A stretch of 64,000 nucleotides of DNA from Bacteroidia bacterium (lineage in GTDB: Bacteria; Bacteroidota; Bacteroidia; J057), in contig JAUIGE010000015.1 in the NCBI GenBank assembly GCA_030430205.1, positions 1-64,000 on the forward strand, read 5' to 3'. Made by a program: the position numbers and the translations under genes. The notes under the pieces were generated by a model. It saw nothing but the letters and a program-made list of their open reading frames with translations. It was not told the DNA's origin and ran no database searches. The first letter of the stretch is position 1. Each line of letters starts with the position of its first letter. Of this stretch, positions 34,811 to 44,087 are shown in pieces.

Positions 34811-36835
34811 TCAAATTCTTTTTTCATGGGTTAATTTACCCGTATCATATGCGGAGTCAAATTTGGTATAATGCAAACCAGTTATAGGGTATACACCCAG
34901 ATTTTCATACTTATCCACCAACTCCAATATACCCTCCGCTCCCGCTCTTTCTCCACCAGCAAATCGAACTACTTGAAGCGAGATAATATTTATCCTATTT
35001 CCTGGCATTTTCAACCTGAAATCTTTGATTCTATCTGAATGAGCAGAATCGAGAGGCTTGTCAATCAACCAGTTTCCCTGACTAGCAATGTGATTTAAAT
35101 AGTCTTCTGCCGCTATTGACTTGGGATAAAATGACAGAATCAAGTCTGCCATCGGCAATAAGCCAAATTGAGCAAGCGGTTGACCGGGCTCATCAACGGT
35201 AATAAATATACTCGTGATTCCTTCTCCTGAAAAAAACTCTATTATCCCAGGAATGAAAATTTCTTGCTTAGCGCATAAGGGAAATCTACTTCTTAACTGA
35301 TCCAGGCTATTAAATAATACCATCACATCTTTCGTGTTTTTCTTCAATCTTTGGACAGCAATAAAGACTCGATGAAAAAACTCTTCTGGGGTAATATAAC
35401 CTGGATGAAAATACAATACATCTATTTGATCTAGTTTTTGGTGATTCTTGATATTATCCTTTTTGGGAAACTCCGATTTCCTTATCTTCTCCAAAGTGGA
35501 GAAAGTTGTATATTCATCATCCCTCAAAGAGATGACTAACAGGGCATTATTACTTTTAGAATTGATCCACTCCAATCCCGTTAAATAGCCAAAATGGCTT
35601 TTGTGTCCTCCTCTAGTCCCTATAAATGCTGTACACCTTCCCTTCGGAATTCCCCTAAATCCATCTCCCAAGATTGGTTTTGTTGGGATTGTATCAGAAA
35701 AATCGGAATATTCATGCCGTTTATATCTTGATAAAAAATAATGAATAGAAGGGTAAATAAATATTCCGCCTTCTTTATTAAAAGGATGTCCCCTTTTCAT
35801 TGCATTGTTATATTCATCTAATAACTTCTCATATTCTTCCGACTGGTTATTACTTTGGGGCAGAGTCTTCTTTTCTGGCATTTCATAAATTTTTAGTTGA
35901 TGAGTGCCCCATACATGGCTCTGATACCTTGCCTTTACAATCTCTAATGTCCTTAAATAATAGTCCTCATTATTCCTATAATCCAATCGAATAATCATAT
36001 CACAAGCATACTCCCAGATATCATGGCTAAGGTCAGAGTCTGAGGAGTCCAGCATAAAAACAACAATTTCACTGTCGTTTGAAACTGCTGACATAAATTC
36101 CTCAAAAAAATCCTCTTTCTTTTCAGTACTCAAAATATTCAAACTATCAATGACTAATACATGTGGAACATATTTGCCTTTGTTTTCTACATTTTTTAAT
36201 GAAATTGTATCAGATAATAATTCTACCTCTAAATTTTCTTTTTCACTTTTTGCAATAACTCCTGAAAAAATATTTAAGGCTTCCTCTATTAGATTACTGA
36301 TTTTCATCCTTTTATCAACTTCGTTTCGGTTTTTCTTTTTCCAAAGAGCTTCGATTTCATCTTTTCCCCAAACGAAAACCATTCCCTGCTGCTTCTTTAA
36401 ATGTTCAACCTCTTGGCCAAAATTAAAAAACGAAATTGGCTTGAGATAATGATCAATATCCTCATATCCATGATCGATTGCATTATCAATAAGAGCTTCA
36501 GAGTTTTGATCTGTCGTAATAAAGTATGAAGACAATGCAGAATCATTACCTACCTTATTTTTTGCAAGTTCATAACATAACTCAAGTGCAAATGTCGTTT
36601 TACCACTACCTGGAGGGCCCGCTAAGAGAATTGATAAAGGTTTACCTCCCTTTGGAATAATTAAGCCCCCCTTCAACAAGGCATCAAACCATGATAGGTC
36701 TTTTGCTGCATCATTTTCCCCAAATGAGATGGATGCTTGGCGATATTCTGCCTGTCCATCAATTATGGAACACCAATTAACTGGAGAAATATTTGTTCGG
36801 TATATTTTTTTATTTCTACTCATGGTAGGTTTCAT
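34811..36835 (-). CDS. KaiC-like ATPase with two RecA domains, the second degenerate
   Basis: The 674-residue protein has no signal peptide. Domain 1 (about 45-320) has Walker A GPPGSGKT at 73-80, Walker B HVLVIDSLNIL near 225-235, and the KaiC-type closing strand LEIVKARYQSHVWGTHQLKI at about 297-316. Domain 2 (about 385-674) begins like a second KaiC unit (GDGFRGIPKGRCTAF). Its Walker A is altered to GTRGGHKS (406-413), and its Walker B is VMVLFNSLDQL with asparagine in place of the usual aspartate, so it may bind but not hydrolyse ATP. A charged insert (150-215) interrupts domain 1. The dual-domain layout resembles KaiC, but there are no KaiA/KaiB neighbours. The gene is markedly AT-rich against its flanks and heads a two-gene unit with the EAD-like protein. 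Confidence 0.8.
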   Translation of the reverse strand: MKPTMSRNKKIYRTNISPVNWCSIIDGQAEYRQASISFGENDAAKDLSWFDALLKGGLIIPKGGKPLSILLAGPPGSGKTTFALELCYELAKNKVGNDSALSSYFITTDQNSEALIDNAIDHGYEDIDHYLKPISFFNFGQEVEHLKKQQGMVFVWGKDEIEALWKKKNRNEVDKRMKISNLIEEALNIFSGVIAKSEKENLEVELLSDTISLKNVENKGKYVPHVLVIDSLNILSTEKKEDFFEEFMSAVSNDSEIVVFMLDSSDSDLSHDIWEYACDMIIRLDYRNNEDYYLRTLEIVKARYQSHVWGTHQLKIYEMPEKKTLPQSNNQSEEYEKLLDEYNNAMKRGHPFNKEGGIFIYPSIHYFLSRYKRHEYSDFSDTIPTKPILGDGFRGIPKGRCTAFIGTRGGHKSHFGYLTGLEWINSKSNNALLVISLRDDEYTTFSTLEKIRKSEFPKKDNIKNHQKLDQIDVLYFHPGYITPEEFFHRVFIAVQRLKKNTKDVMVLFNSLDQLRSRFPLCAKQEIFIPGIIEFFSGEGITSIFITVDEPGQPLAQFGLLPMADLILSFYPKSIAAEDYLNHIASQGNWLIDKPLDSAHSDRIKDFRLKMPGNRINIISLQVVRFAGGERAGAEGILELVDKYENLGVYPITGLHYTKFDSAYDTGKLTHEKRI

Positions 36836-36956
36836 TATCTGAAAAGCAAAAGCAAGATGAATTATTCTAATATAAGAAACTCTTCAAACTTGTTCAAGCT
36901 TATAATAAAACCTCCCCTAATTATGGTAGGACGATTTTCAACATTTGTGTGAGATT

Positions 36957-39614
36957 CTACAACTTCACCAGCCGCATCTGATCCAGCATCGCCTTGTTCA
37001 CCTCCACATTCATGTTCACATTCCAATCTTTGAATTCCACGGAAATGCGATTTCCCCCTTCTCGAAGCGAAACCACCTGGGAGTTGCTCCAGCCCCAATC
37101 CGACCACTCATCCGTCCCGCGCTGCGGGAAGACCAGCGCGCCAATCTTCTCTTTGTTGACAAAGAGGGTGCGAATGGCGCATTTGTTTTCGGTGTTCCAG
37201 GGGCCACTGCCGTTGCTGTAGCGGAAGTCAAGCAGGTAATCGCCTGATTCTTTGGTCTGGATAACAAACTCTAGCGTTCTGTTTTCATTATTAGATATTT
37301 CCACAAATCCCTTTCCTGAATAATTGCTATAAGGAAGGGCTGATTTGGGTGAAAAATCTTCTGCTTCATAGGTAAAAAGGGCAAAGCCGGGAGTTATCAA
37401 AATAGGCTCGCTGGTGAATGATTCCCCCAATTCCTGCTTCCAGGCACTGACTTTGTATTCAGCCATAAGAAGCCCGGGCGCACCAAAATTGGTTTCCTGA
37501 GTACGTGCAATGGCTTCCCCGCTTCTGTAAATAATATATTCTTCAGCCCCTTCCACAGGCTCCCAGCTAAATGAAACCCCACTCCCCTGCTGAACGGGTT
37601 GCGGACTGCGCAGGCTGAAGCGGTTTGCCACGAGATTTATTTTTCCTGAAAAATCATTATCTGCCATGACAATCTCGATCGTATGGGATCCTTTGGTTTC
37701 TGCGGGGAAAAAGCCATTTTTCAGCACTTCCCCATCCATTTTGATGCTTTTGATCTGGTTGCCATAGCCTGTCACCTGGATGCTCAGGATGGCATCGCGG
37801 TAGGCAAAGTTGCTGAGTGTTTTGCTGCCACCATAAACCTTTGGGATCACGGGTTGAAACCGAATGCCATTTGCTTCAAATGACATGCCCATAAATACGC
37901 GGTGCACCATCGCGAGATTACCGGCCATGCTCCAGAGCATGCGGTGCGAATTGATCTCGGTGCCTTTGAAGTCACCGCTTTCGGCTACGAAATTTTCGTA
38001 GTTGGTCAGGAAAAGACCGCCCGCGCGGTAAATAGCGGCGAGGCCGTGGGTGAGGACTTCCTCGTTGCCCACTTTGGCAGCGGCCAGGTTCCAGTAGGCC
38101 TGCACAAAGGGCCAGATGCCGTTGTTGTGATAAGGCGGGATATCGGGAATTTGCGGGTAAATGCAAGTCGTCCCAAAGGGCGTTAAAGGCGATTCGCCTA
38201 TGATTCGCTGGGCTTGCTGCGCATCGGCTACATCAAATAAAATGCTGAGCGCTTCTCCCAAAGCCTCAAATCGAGAGGACAGATTCAGGCCCAATCTGCC
38301 GTACAGATAATTCCCGTAATAGCCTTTTTCCTCCATCCAAAGATGCTGATTCATGCCTGCTTTGATCTGGTTGGCGCGCTCTTTATAGCGGTCGCTGGAT
38401 TCGCCCAGCAGGTCTGCCATCTCCGCCAGGATGGCGTGAGCCTGGCAATGCACGGCATTGGTGCCCAGGTTTTGGGAGACGTAGATGTCTGTATTGGACA
38501 TCCATTTGGGGTAGGTTTGCTCGCGCCAGTCGAGGAAGGAAGACTCGCCGCGATACATGCCGGTTCCGGCATCGCGGATCACATGAAAGTCGTCTTCGAC
38601 GCTTTGGCGGATGATGTCGTAAGCCTGGCGCAGCCAGGCCTGGTCGCCGGTAGCTTTGTAAAGCTCCCATGCTGCTATGGCCCAGGTGGTCCGGTCTGAA
38701 GAGACCGGCCAGGCACCACCGGAACCGGTGTCCTGGATGATGCGCCCGCGCTTTACCTTCTTCATCAGGCTGATTTTGGCGACCTCTGGTTCGTGGTAGG
38801 CGAAAGCCAGGAAAATGCTGTAGCTGATGTCGCGTGTCCACACGCCGCCCCACATCGCACCTGTGCGAAATGTGCTGTCCGGCTCTATGGCCAAAATGGC
38901 CTCTTCAAGAGACATATTGAAGAGCGCATCTACGATGGGCTGGTCGGAAGTATAATGCGGACGATCTGACAGATCTTCGCTCAGTTTCCATTCTTTGTCT
39001 GCCTGTTCGGCTTCATTGTAAGGATTCAGTTTGACTGTGATCTCGTAGATCCCATCGCCATCCGGATCTGCCAGTTTCAGACCTTTGTTGTCCAGGTTGA
39101 CGAAGTCCCAGCTCAGAGGCGCAGCTGCGCCTGCGATGTAAAAGCCTTTGAAGTCGGCTTTGGCGACGCGGCTGCCATCATAGGCTTCGTAATATCCTTT
39201 TTCTTCCATTTGCCGAAGCACAGGAGTCATATCCACCCGAAAGGTATATTCATAATTGACAGGGAGAAATTCGCTCTTCTCCGCCGCAGCTACGTTTTCC
39301 CAAACCCCAAATTTCATCACTGGTGACTCTTTTTGTCCTTGTATCACAACGATATGATCGTTGCCCGGAGCCATCTCATTATCCTTTTCGTTGATGCTAA
39401 ATTTGAAGATGATGCGGTTGGAAAAATTGGCACTTGCAGGGCTTTTGTAATTGGACTGGAGGTGGGTTGGGGAAAGGACAAGCGCCTGATGCTTTCCCTG
39501 TGCTACCTTGTCTTTATAGAGCGTATAAGCTTCTGATTGGTACAAAATATCCGGCTGAGAGGTGGGTTGGCAGGCCATGAGGAAAAGAAGCGAAAGGCAA
39601 GTGATAAACTTCAT
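36957..39614 (-). CDS. lipoprotein (alpha/alpha)6-barrel glycoside hydrolase
   Basis: The 885-residue protein has a lipoprotein signal (LSLLFLMACQ). An N-terminal beta domain (about 20-220) precedes a six-hairpin glycosidase domain. That domain contains GAMWGGVWTRDISYSIFLAFAYHEP, SGGAWPVSSDRTTWAIAAWELYKATGD, YPKWMSNTDIYVSQNLGTNAVH and PPYHNNGIWPFVQAYWNLAAAKVG. The pattern is that of the GH63/GH15/amylo-1,6-glucosidase clan, with acidic residues in the TRD and NNGIWP blocks as candidate catalytic site. The C-terminal part has an FN3-like domain (VSFSWEPVEGAEEYIIYRSGE) and a CBM6/35-like jelly roll (FTYEAEDFSP ... SGDYLLDFRYSNGSGPW). It probably trims alpha-linked glucans at the cell surface, next to two GH13 genes. 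Confidence 0.78.
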   Translation of the reverse strand: MKFITCLSLLFLMACQPTSQPDILYQSEAYTLYKDKVAQGKHQALVLSPTHLQSNYKSPASANFSNRIIFKFSINEKDNEMAPGNDHIVVIQGQKESPVMKFGVWENVAAAEKSEFLPVNYEYTFRVDMTPVLRQMEEKGYYEAYDGSRVAKADFKGFYIAGAAAPLSWDFVNLDNKGLKLADPDGDGIYEITVKLNPYNEAEQADKEWKLSEDLSDRPHYTSDQPIVDALFNMSLEEAILAIEPDSTFRTGAMWGGVWTRDISYSIFLAFAYHEPEVAKISLMKKVKRGRIIQDTGSGGAWPVSSDRTTWAIAAWELYKATGDQAWLRQAYDIIRQSVEDDFHVIRDAGTGMYRGESSFLDWREQTYPKWMSNTDIYVSQNLGTNAVHCQAHAILAEMADLLGESSDRYKERANQIKAGMNQHLWMEEKGYYGNYLYGRLGLNLSSRFEALGEALSILFDVADAQQAQRIIGESPLTPFGTTCIYPQIPDIPPYHNNGIWPFVQAYWNLAAAKVGNEEVLTHGLAAIYRAGGLFLTNYENFVAESGDFKGTEINSHRMLWSMAGNLAMVHRVFMGMSFEANGIRFQPVIPKVYGGSKTLSNFAYRDAILSIQVTGYGNQIKSIKMDGEVLKNGFFPAETKGSHTIEIVMADNDFSGKINLVANRFSLRSPQPVQQGSGVSFSWEPVEGAEEYIIYRSGEAIARTQETNFGAPGLLMAEYKVSAWKQELGESFTSEPILITPGFALFTYEAEDFSPKSALPYSNYSGKGFVEISNNENRTLEFVIQTKESGDYLLDFRYSNGSGPWNTENKCAIRTLFVNKEKIGALVFPQRGTDEWSDWGWSNSQVVSLREGGNRISVEFKDWNVNMNVEVNKAMLDQMRLVKL

Positions 39615-39716
39615 ATATTTTGTTCGGTTGAAATCAAGGTGTGGTTAAATGCATGCTCCATGATAATAGGTAGGTATTTATAGCAAAGTAAGGACTTTTT
39701 GGTAAACCGTTTCAAT

Positions 39717-39749
39717 TTTGTTTAAGCCTGAAAGTATCTTTTACTTTGA
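39717..39749 (+). promoter_or_regulatory. possible Bacteroidota promoter for the DUF481 gene
   Basis: TTTG at 39717-39720, 21 bp, then TACTTTG at 39742-39748, 31 bp before the ATG. This resembles the Bacteroidota -33 TTTG and -7 TAnnTTTG boxes, with a one-base gap in the -7 box. Weak evidence. Confidence 0.3.
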
Positions 39750-39779
39750 AGCCCAATTGAAATAACCGGTCTGCTATTC

Positions 39780-40568
39780 ATGCCTAAATTACCAACACTT
39801 TGCCTTCTGATTCTTCTATTTCCGACCTTCCTATCTGCCCAAATCGTCAACACCGAAAAGCTTCGGATGAAAAGCAAAGAAGGGGTCTGGGAAGGAGAGC
39901 TTGATTTCAATCTGGGTCTGTCCCGCAACAAAGCGGGCCAAACTTTCCAATTTAAAACGCAGGCGCGTTTTGACTACCTGCAAAAACGAAATAAATGGAT
40001 GGTCATGGGCGATTACCAGCGCGCCGAACTCACGAAGCTGGATGTGCCCGGCTCGGCACCCAAAAGCCTAAAGAATCAATCTTTTGGACATCTCCGTTAC
40101 AATTACCTTGCTAGCTCGCGGCTGAGGTGGGAAGTATTTGGGCAAATACAATTTAATGATATTCAGGAGATTAGGTTACGGACTTTGGTGGGCAGCGGCC
40201 CACGAATCAAGGTTCTGAGGACAGATAGCAGCCATGTCTACCTGGGAACGCTGATCATGTTTGAATATGAAGAAAGCAGGGATAGTCCGCTGGCACTTAC
40301 TTTTCACAGGGACTTTCGCCTGAGCAGCTATCTTTCTTTTGCCTACAACTTCACCCAATCATTTGGCGTCAGTCATGTGTCGTATTACCAGCCCAAACTG
40401 GCTGAGTGGACAGATTTTCGCATTTCAACGGAAACGCAATTGAAGTTTCTTATCCGTGAAAACCTGAGTTTCAGCACCTACTTTCAGTATGCCTATGATG
40501 CAAAACCGGCAGCCACTGTGCCGCCGGTAGTATTCAGTATGACAAATGGTTTCAGTTTGTCTTTTTAA
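39780..40568 (+). CDS. DUF481 family outer-membrane-like protein
   Basis: The 262-residue protein has a signal peptide (LCLLILLFPTFLSAQ). The rest is beta-rich and matches the DUF481 pattern: GVWEGELDFNLGLSRNKAGQ near the start, alternating aromatic strands (RARFDYL-, FGHLRYNYLAS-, LRWEVFGQIQFND-), and a C-terminal strand ending in phenylalanine (FSMTNGFSLSF). I infer a small outer-membrane beta barrel. The last 4 bp overlap the convergent hypothetical gene. Function unknown. Confidence 0.75.
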   Translation: MPKLPTLCLLILLFPTFLSAQIVNTEKLRMKSKEGVWEGELDFNLGLSRNKAGQTFQFKTQARFDYLQKRNKWMVMGDYQRAELTKLDVPGSAPKSLKNQSFGHLRYNYLASSRLRWEVFGQIQFNDIQEIRLRTLVGSGPRIKVLRTDSSHVYLGTLIMFEYEESRDSPLALTFHRDFRLSSYLSFAYNFTQSFGVSHVSYYQPKLAEWTDFRISTETQLKFLIRENLSFSTYFQYAYDAKPAATVPPVVFSMTNGFSLSF

Positions 40569-41176
40569 CTCAATAAATCATAAACGGCAAGCAGTTTGTC
40601 GCCCTTTCGCCAGCGAAACCAGGCTTTGCCTATCGGTTGATATTGGCTGTCGCGGAGCTGCACCTGTATCCAATCTCCTTTCACAGAAAGGCCTTCCCCT
40701 ATCCGCCCTTTTTCAAAAAGAGGAGAGCCTGAAGAATGATCAAAAGGCCTGATCATGAGCGGATTGCTCTCCTTATCTTCAGGGTAAACTGAAAAGACAT
40801 TCAGCAAAAAATCCGGCCAATACTGGCAATCCATCGCTTCGCGATCTACCCAGGCCGTCTGGCCTGTCTGGCGGTTGACCACGACTTCAGCCCGATTTCG
40901 GGTGAGGGTCAAAATCCGGAGGTGACAGATGTTATAATCCGGTTTTAAAAACTCCGGAAAAAACCAGGGGGGCGCATAATGAATGACGTCCTGACCATAA
41001 AAAATGCTGTCGACTTTTCGCTCGCTTTCTGCATCTGCAAAAAAGTAAAGACTCTGATCTGCAGGCGAAAAAAGTACTTTTGCGATCCCCAGGCCCATGG
41101 GGATGTCTGCTTTTGGCTGGCCAAAAAGGGCGGAAAAGAAGAGCGCAGGAAGAAGGGTGAAAAAATATTTTTTCAT
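40565..41176 (-). CDS. hypothetical secreted protein
   Basis: The 203-residue protein begins with a signal peptide (KKYFFTLLPALFFSALFGQ). I do not recognise a domain, though the ending (VKGDWIQVQLRDSQYQPIGKAWFRWRKGDKLLAVYDLLS) has the look of a bacterial SH3-like module. It has two cysteines in the middle and a Trp-rich region (APPWFFPEFLKPD). It is followed on the strand by nothing close and preceded 10 bp away by a lipoprotein gene, suggesting an operon. Periplasmic location is expected. Confidence 0.65.
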   Translation of the reverse strand: MKKYFFTLLPALFFSALFGQPKADIPMGLGIAKVLFSPADQSLYFFADAESERKVDSIFYGQDVIHYAPPWFFPEFLKPDYNICHLRILTLTRNRAEVVVNRQTGQTAWVDREAMDCQYWPDFLLNVFSVYPEDKESNPLMIRPFDHSSGSPLFEKGRIGEGLSVKGDWIQVQLRDSQYQPIGKAWFRWRKGDKLLAVYDLLS

Positions 41177-41186
41177 AAGGCTTTTA

Positions 41187-41801
41187 TTAACGGGTTACGG
41201 TATTAATGCCCTCTACCGTTCCTTCCAGGCTAATTACATCAGAAGGGTCAGCCTGGCTTACCATCCTGATATTCAGCCTGGCATTCATGAAATAAGTGGC
41301 TGCTGCTACGCCTATATCCTGAAACAGGGACAAGTCTGTTATTTCGAAGAAACCTTCCTGGCTGACATAGGGAGTGCTGGCGCTATTGGTATAGGTGCAA
41401 AATAATTGCTCCATGAGCTTATTGGGGTCCATGGGTTTTACCTCATACCTTCCTTCCTTCAACTCTGGTATTCCTCCTGAAAGGCTCACTTTTGAGCCGG
41501 CACTGGTCAGGTTACCATTGAGAAGCATAGAGAAAAGGTGCGAAGCTTTTTGATAACTACAGGTAGCTGCCTGGGTGGTGGCTTTTTGTCCTTCGAGCGT
41601 AAAATTCAATTCTTCCTGGATACTACCATCCTTTTTGATTTGAATTTTCACCACAGCATCGGGAATTTTATTCTGGCTGGAGGAGGTGTTTTCTTCCTTA
41701 TCACTCTTATCGGAATTGCCTTCCGCAGGCTCACTGCTGCCAGCACAGGCAGCCATGAGGAAGACCAAGGAAAAGAAAATGGGATACAGGGAGTTTCGCA
41801 T
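41187..41801 (-). CDS. hypothetical lipoprotein
   Basis: From the ATG at 41801 the 204-residue product has a lipobox (FFSLVFLMAACAG) followed by a Ser/Glu/Asp-rich linker. The beta-rich domain that follows (DAVVKIQIKKDGSIQEELNFTLEGQ ... DVISLEGTVEGINTV) has a lipocalin-like alternation but no motif I can name. It starts 76 bp after another lipoprotein gene on the same strand. Attached to the outer or inner membrane by its N-terminal cysteine; function unknown. Confidence 0.65.
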   Translation of the reverse strand: MRNSLYPIFFSLVFLMAACAGSSEPAEGNSDKSDKEENTSSSQNKIPDAVVKIQIKKDGSIQEELNFTLEGQKATTQAATCSYQKASHLFSMLLNGNLTSAGSKVSLSGGIPELKEGRYEVKPMDPNKLMEQLFCTYTNSASTPYVSQEGFFEITDLSLFQDIGVAAATYFMNARLNIRMVSQADPSDVISLEGTVEGINTVTR

Positions 41802-41877
41802 GATGTTTTTTGTTAAAGGTGTTTTACAAAAAACCACAAAATCCTGTATCCCATCACTTACCCATTTGGGTGAATTT

Positions 41878-42471
41878 TTACATAGGTCTTCTGTATTCGT
41901 GGATTTCCCATAATTTCAGGGCCAACAGACGTCCTTTTTCTGCCTTGAGGTCCATGGGGAGAAACTCAGGCATGGTCATGTGGTACAAAAATCCTTTCAA
42001 AGGGAAAATAAATTGGTTCACTTCGCCAGCCTCATAATAGCCCCCCAGCTCACCGATCCCGTCATAAAACATTTTATTTTCACCCGTACCCATCGCTCTG
42101 ATAGCTTCCATATCGCCGCTGAAAGCTGCTCCCTTGCTGATCGTCAAATGGGCCAATTCATTGGGCCTGTGAATATTGGGATAGCTAATGACCAACTCTC
42201 CGTCCTTATTCACTTTCTGCTTGATTTCTTCCAGAATAGGCGCTTCAAGCACTTCCAAAATGGCCTCAGCAGGCACAAGCGTCTCTAACGCGATCTCTTC
42301 AGCCGGCATATCCCGGATGCCCACAGGAGCCTGAGAGGCTTTGGCATCAGGGCTGAGGCTCTGCATGTCTGCGGTTTCATCCGTGCCCTTTTCCTTTTTG
42401 GAAGAGGAGTCACAAGCCACCATGAGGCTTGTCAGCAGGATAAGGGTCATTACATAAAATTTGATTTTCAT
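41878..42471 (-). CDS. hypothetical lipoprotein
   Basis: The 197-residue product has a lipobox (LILLTSLMVACDS) and then a low-complexity Ser/Lys/Glu linker. The folded part contains VPAEAILEVLEAPILEEIKQKVNKDGELVISYPNIHRPNELAHLTISKG. No family recognised. It sits 21 bp after the GH13 lipoprotein gene on the same strand and is probably cotranscribed with it, which is the only hint to its role. Confidence 0.65.
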   Translation of the reverse strand: MKIKFYVMTLILLTSLMVACDSSSKKEKGTDETADMQSLSPDAKASQAPVGIRDMPAEEIALETLVPAEAILEVLEAPILEEIKQKVNKDGELVISYPNIHRPNELAHLTISKGAAFSGDMEAIRAMGTGENKMFYDGIGELGGYYEAGEVNQFIFPLKGFLYHMTMPEFLPMDLKAEKGRLLALKLWEIHEYRRPM

Positions 42472-42492
42472 TGTTCTATATATTGGTTCTAC

Positions 42493-43980
42493 TTATTTTT
42501 CAAATACAAAATATTCCCAGGCTTTTAAAGACAACGGACTTCCGGCTGCCAGTTCCTTTTCTTCCTCACTAAAAACCTCTGTATAACGGCCCGTAAAACC
42601 GTCACCATCCAAAATAACTTCCTGTTCTTTCGCTGAAAGATTAATGATCACAACAACCTGATTGCCGTTTTTCTCCCTGGTAAAAGCGTAGACATCTTTA
42701 TCATTTCCTGTAGCTATTTTCACCAATTCTCCCCCGTGCTCGCCATTCCAAAGCGCCTGGTTGCGGTGTTTGAGGTCAAAAAGGGTTTTGTAAAAAGAAG
42801 CATATTTGAAATCTCCCCAGGGGATATTGTCTTTTTTGAAGAATTCCAATTTCTTATCCATGGCTGACTCCATGCCTGTATATATCAAGGGCATGCCATC
42901 AAAAGTGGCTGTAAGCACGGCAAAGGCCTTATGTCCTGCGCCCAGGCGCCCAAATTCTGTGTCAGACCATGAGTTTTCGTCATGGTTCGAGGTAAATTGC
43001 ATTTTGTAGCCTTTGCTATACTGCTTTTTATATTTTGCCAAAATGCGGTCAATATCCAGGGCCGTTGCCTGATGAGAGCTTTCGTCATTTCCTTCTACTA
43101 CATTCCCCTGCACCAATTTTTTGCTGCCCCGGTTTGCACCCTGTGTCTTGGCGATCTCATTGAGTACATGATGCATTTCCCATGCATAATCCATCACAAA
43201 AGCGCCATTGTTGACGATAGCAGGCACTTCGGCTTCTGCCAGCAGAAACATTTCCTTGGTTTTGTACAAAGAATCTGTGCACTGCGCCCAAAAATCCACA
43301 GGCACTCCATGTGCCACATCTACCCGAAATCCATCTATCCCCACATCTGTGATCCAAAAGCGCATGGCTTCTATCATCGCCAGGCGCATTTCCGGGTTGT
43401 CATAGTTGAGGTCTGCGACATCGGTCCAGCCCCAGGATTTTCCTGTATTGTAATCCACCGGGTCAATCACATTGCCGGCAGAATCCTGTGTGTACCAATC
43501 AGGATGCTCGGTGATCCATTTACAATCCCAACCGGTGTGGTTGGGCACCCAGTCAATGATGCAATGCATCCCCGCCTGGTGAATCGCCGCCAGCATGTGC
43601 CTAAAATCTTCCATGCTCCCGAAGTCAGGATTGACTCCTTTGTAATCCGTCACGGCGTAGGGGCTACCCAGCTCGCCTTTGCGGTTTTTGACACTCACTT
43701 CATGGATAGGCATAAACCAGATGATATCGATTCCCATCTCTTTCAGACGTGGGATATGCGCTTCAAATGCCTGAAAGGTCCCCTCCTCTGTATAATGGCG
43801 GAGGTTTGCTTCGTAGATGGTGGCATTTTTATGCCAGTCAGGTACGCGCGGTTTCTCCCAACGGACGGCAGTCTCTTGTGGAAGCTCTTCTGTCTGGCTT
43901 TCAGGGCTTGTTTTGCAGCCGACCAGCAACAATAAACCTGCTGAGAAAGTGAGAAATAGGTGTATAAAAAACTTATTCAT
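42493..43980 (-). CDS. alpha-amylase family (GH13) lipoprotein
   Basis: The 495-residue enzyme has a lipobox (LLLLVGCKT), so it is membrane-attached. The GH13 barrel is complete: WFMPIHEVSVKNRKGELGSPYAVTDYKGV, then DWVPNHTGWD (region I), GIDGFRVDVAHG with the nucleophile aspartate, MFLLAEAEVP with the acid/base glutamate, and MQFTSNHDENSW with the third aspartate. A short beta domain closes the protein. It should cleave or transfer alpha-1,4 glucosidic bonds of maltodextrin or starch. The genes on either side encode a lipoprotein and, divergently, a pullulanase-like GH13 enzyme. Confidence 0.92.
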   Translation of the reverse strand: MNKFFIHLFLTFSAGLLLLVGCKTSPESQTEELPQETAVRWEKPRVPDWHKNATIYEANLRHYTEEGTFQAFEAHIPRLKEMGIDIIWFMPIHEVSVKNRKGELGSPYAVTDYKGVNPDFGSMEDFRHMLAAIHQAGMHCIIDWVPNHTGWDCKWITEHPDWYTQDSAGNVIDPVDYNTGKSWGWTDVADLNYDNPEMRLAMIEAMRFWITDVGIDGFRVDVAHGVPVDFWAQCTDSLYKTKEMFLLAEAEVPAIVNNGAFVMDYAWEMHHVLNEIAKTQGANRGSKKLVQGNVVEGNDESSHQATALDIDRILAKYKKQYSKGYKMQFTSNHDENSWSDTEFGRLGAGHKAFAVLTATFDGMPLIYTGMESAMDKKLEFFKKDNIPWGDFKYASFYKTLFDLKHRNQALWNGEHGGELVKIATGNDKDVYAFTREKNGNQVVVIINLSAKEQEVILDGDGFTGRYTEVFSEEEKELAAGSPLSLKAWEYFVFEK

Positions 43981-44087
43981 ATAAATATTAAATTAGATCA
44001 AAGCGCCAATTTCAGGATAATTCTGCAAAAGTTTTTGCTTAGCATGGGTTTTTTCGCACTTTCAGGCTCTTGAAATAAAATTAAATC

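Noticed and set aside
34811-36835. circadian kai operon
   Set aside because: The protein has two RecA domains like KaiC, but no KaiA or KaiB gene is near and the second domain's Walker motifs are degenerate.
37016-37267. additional small genes around the glycosidase start and end
   Set aside because: All lie inside the 885-residue glycosidase frame in other phases, without domains.
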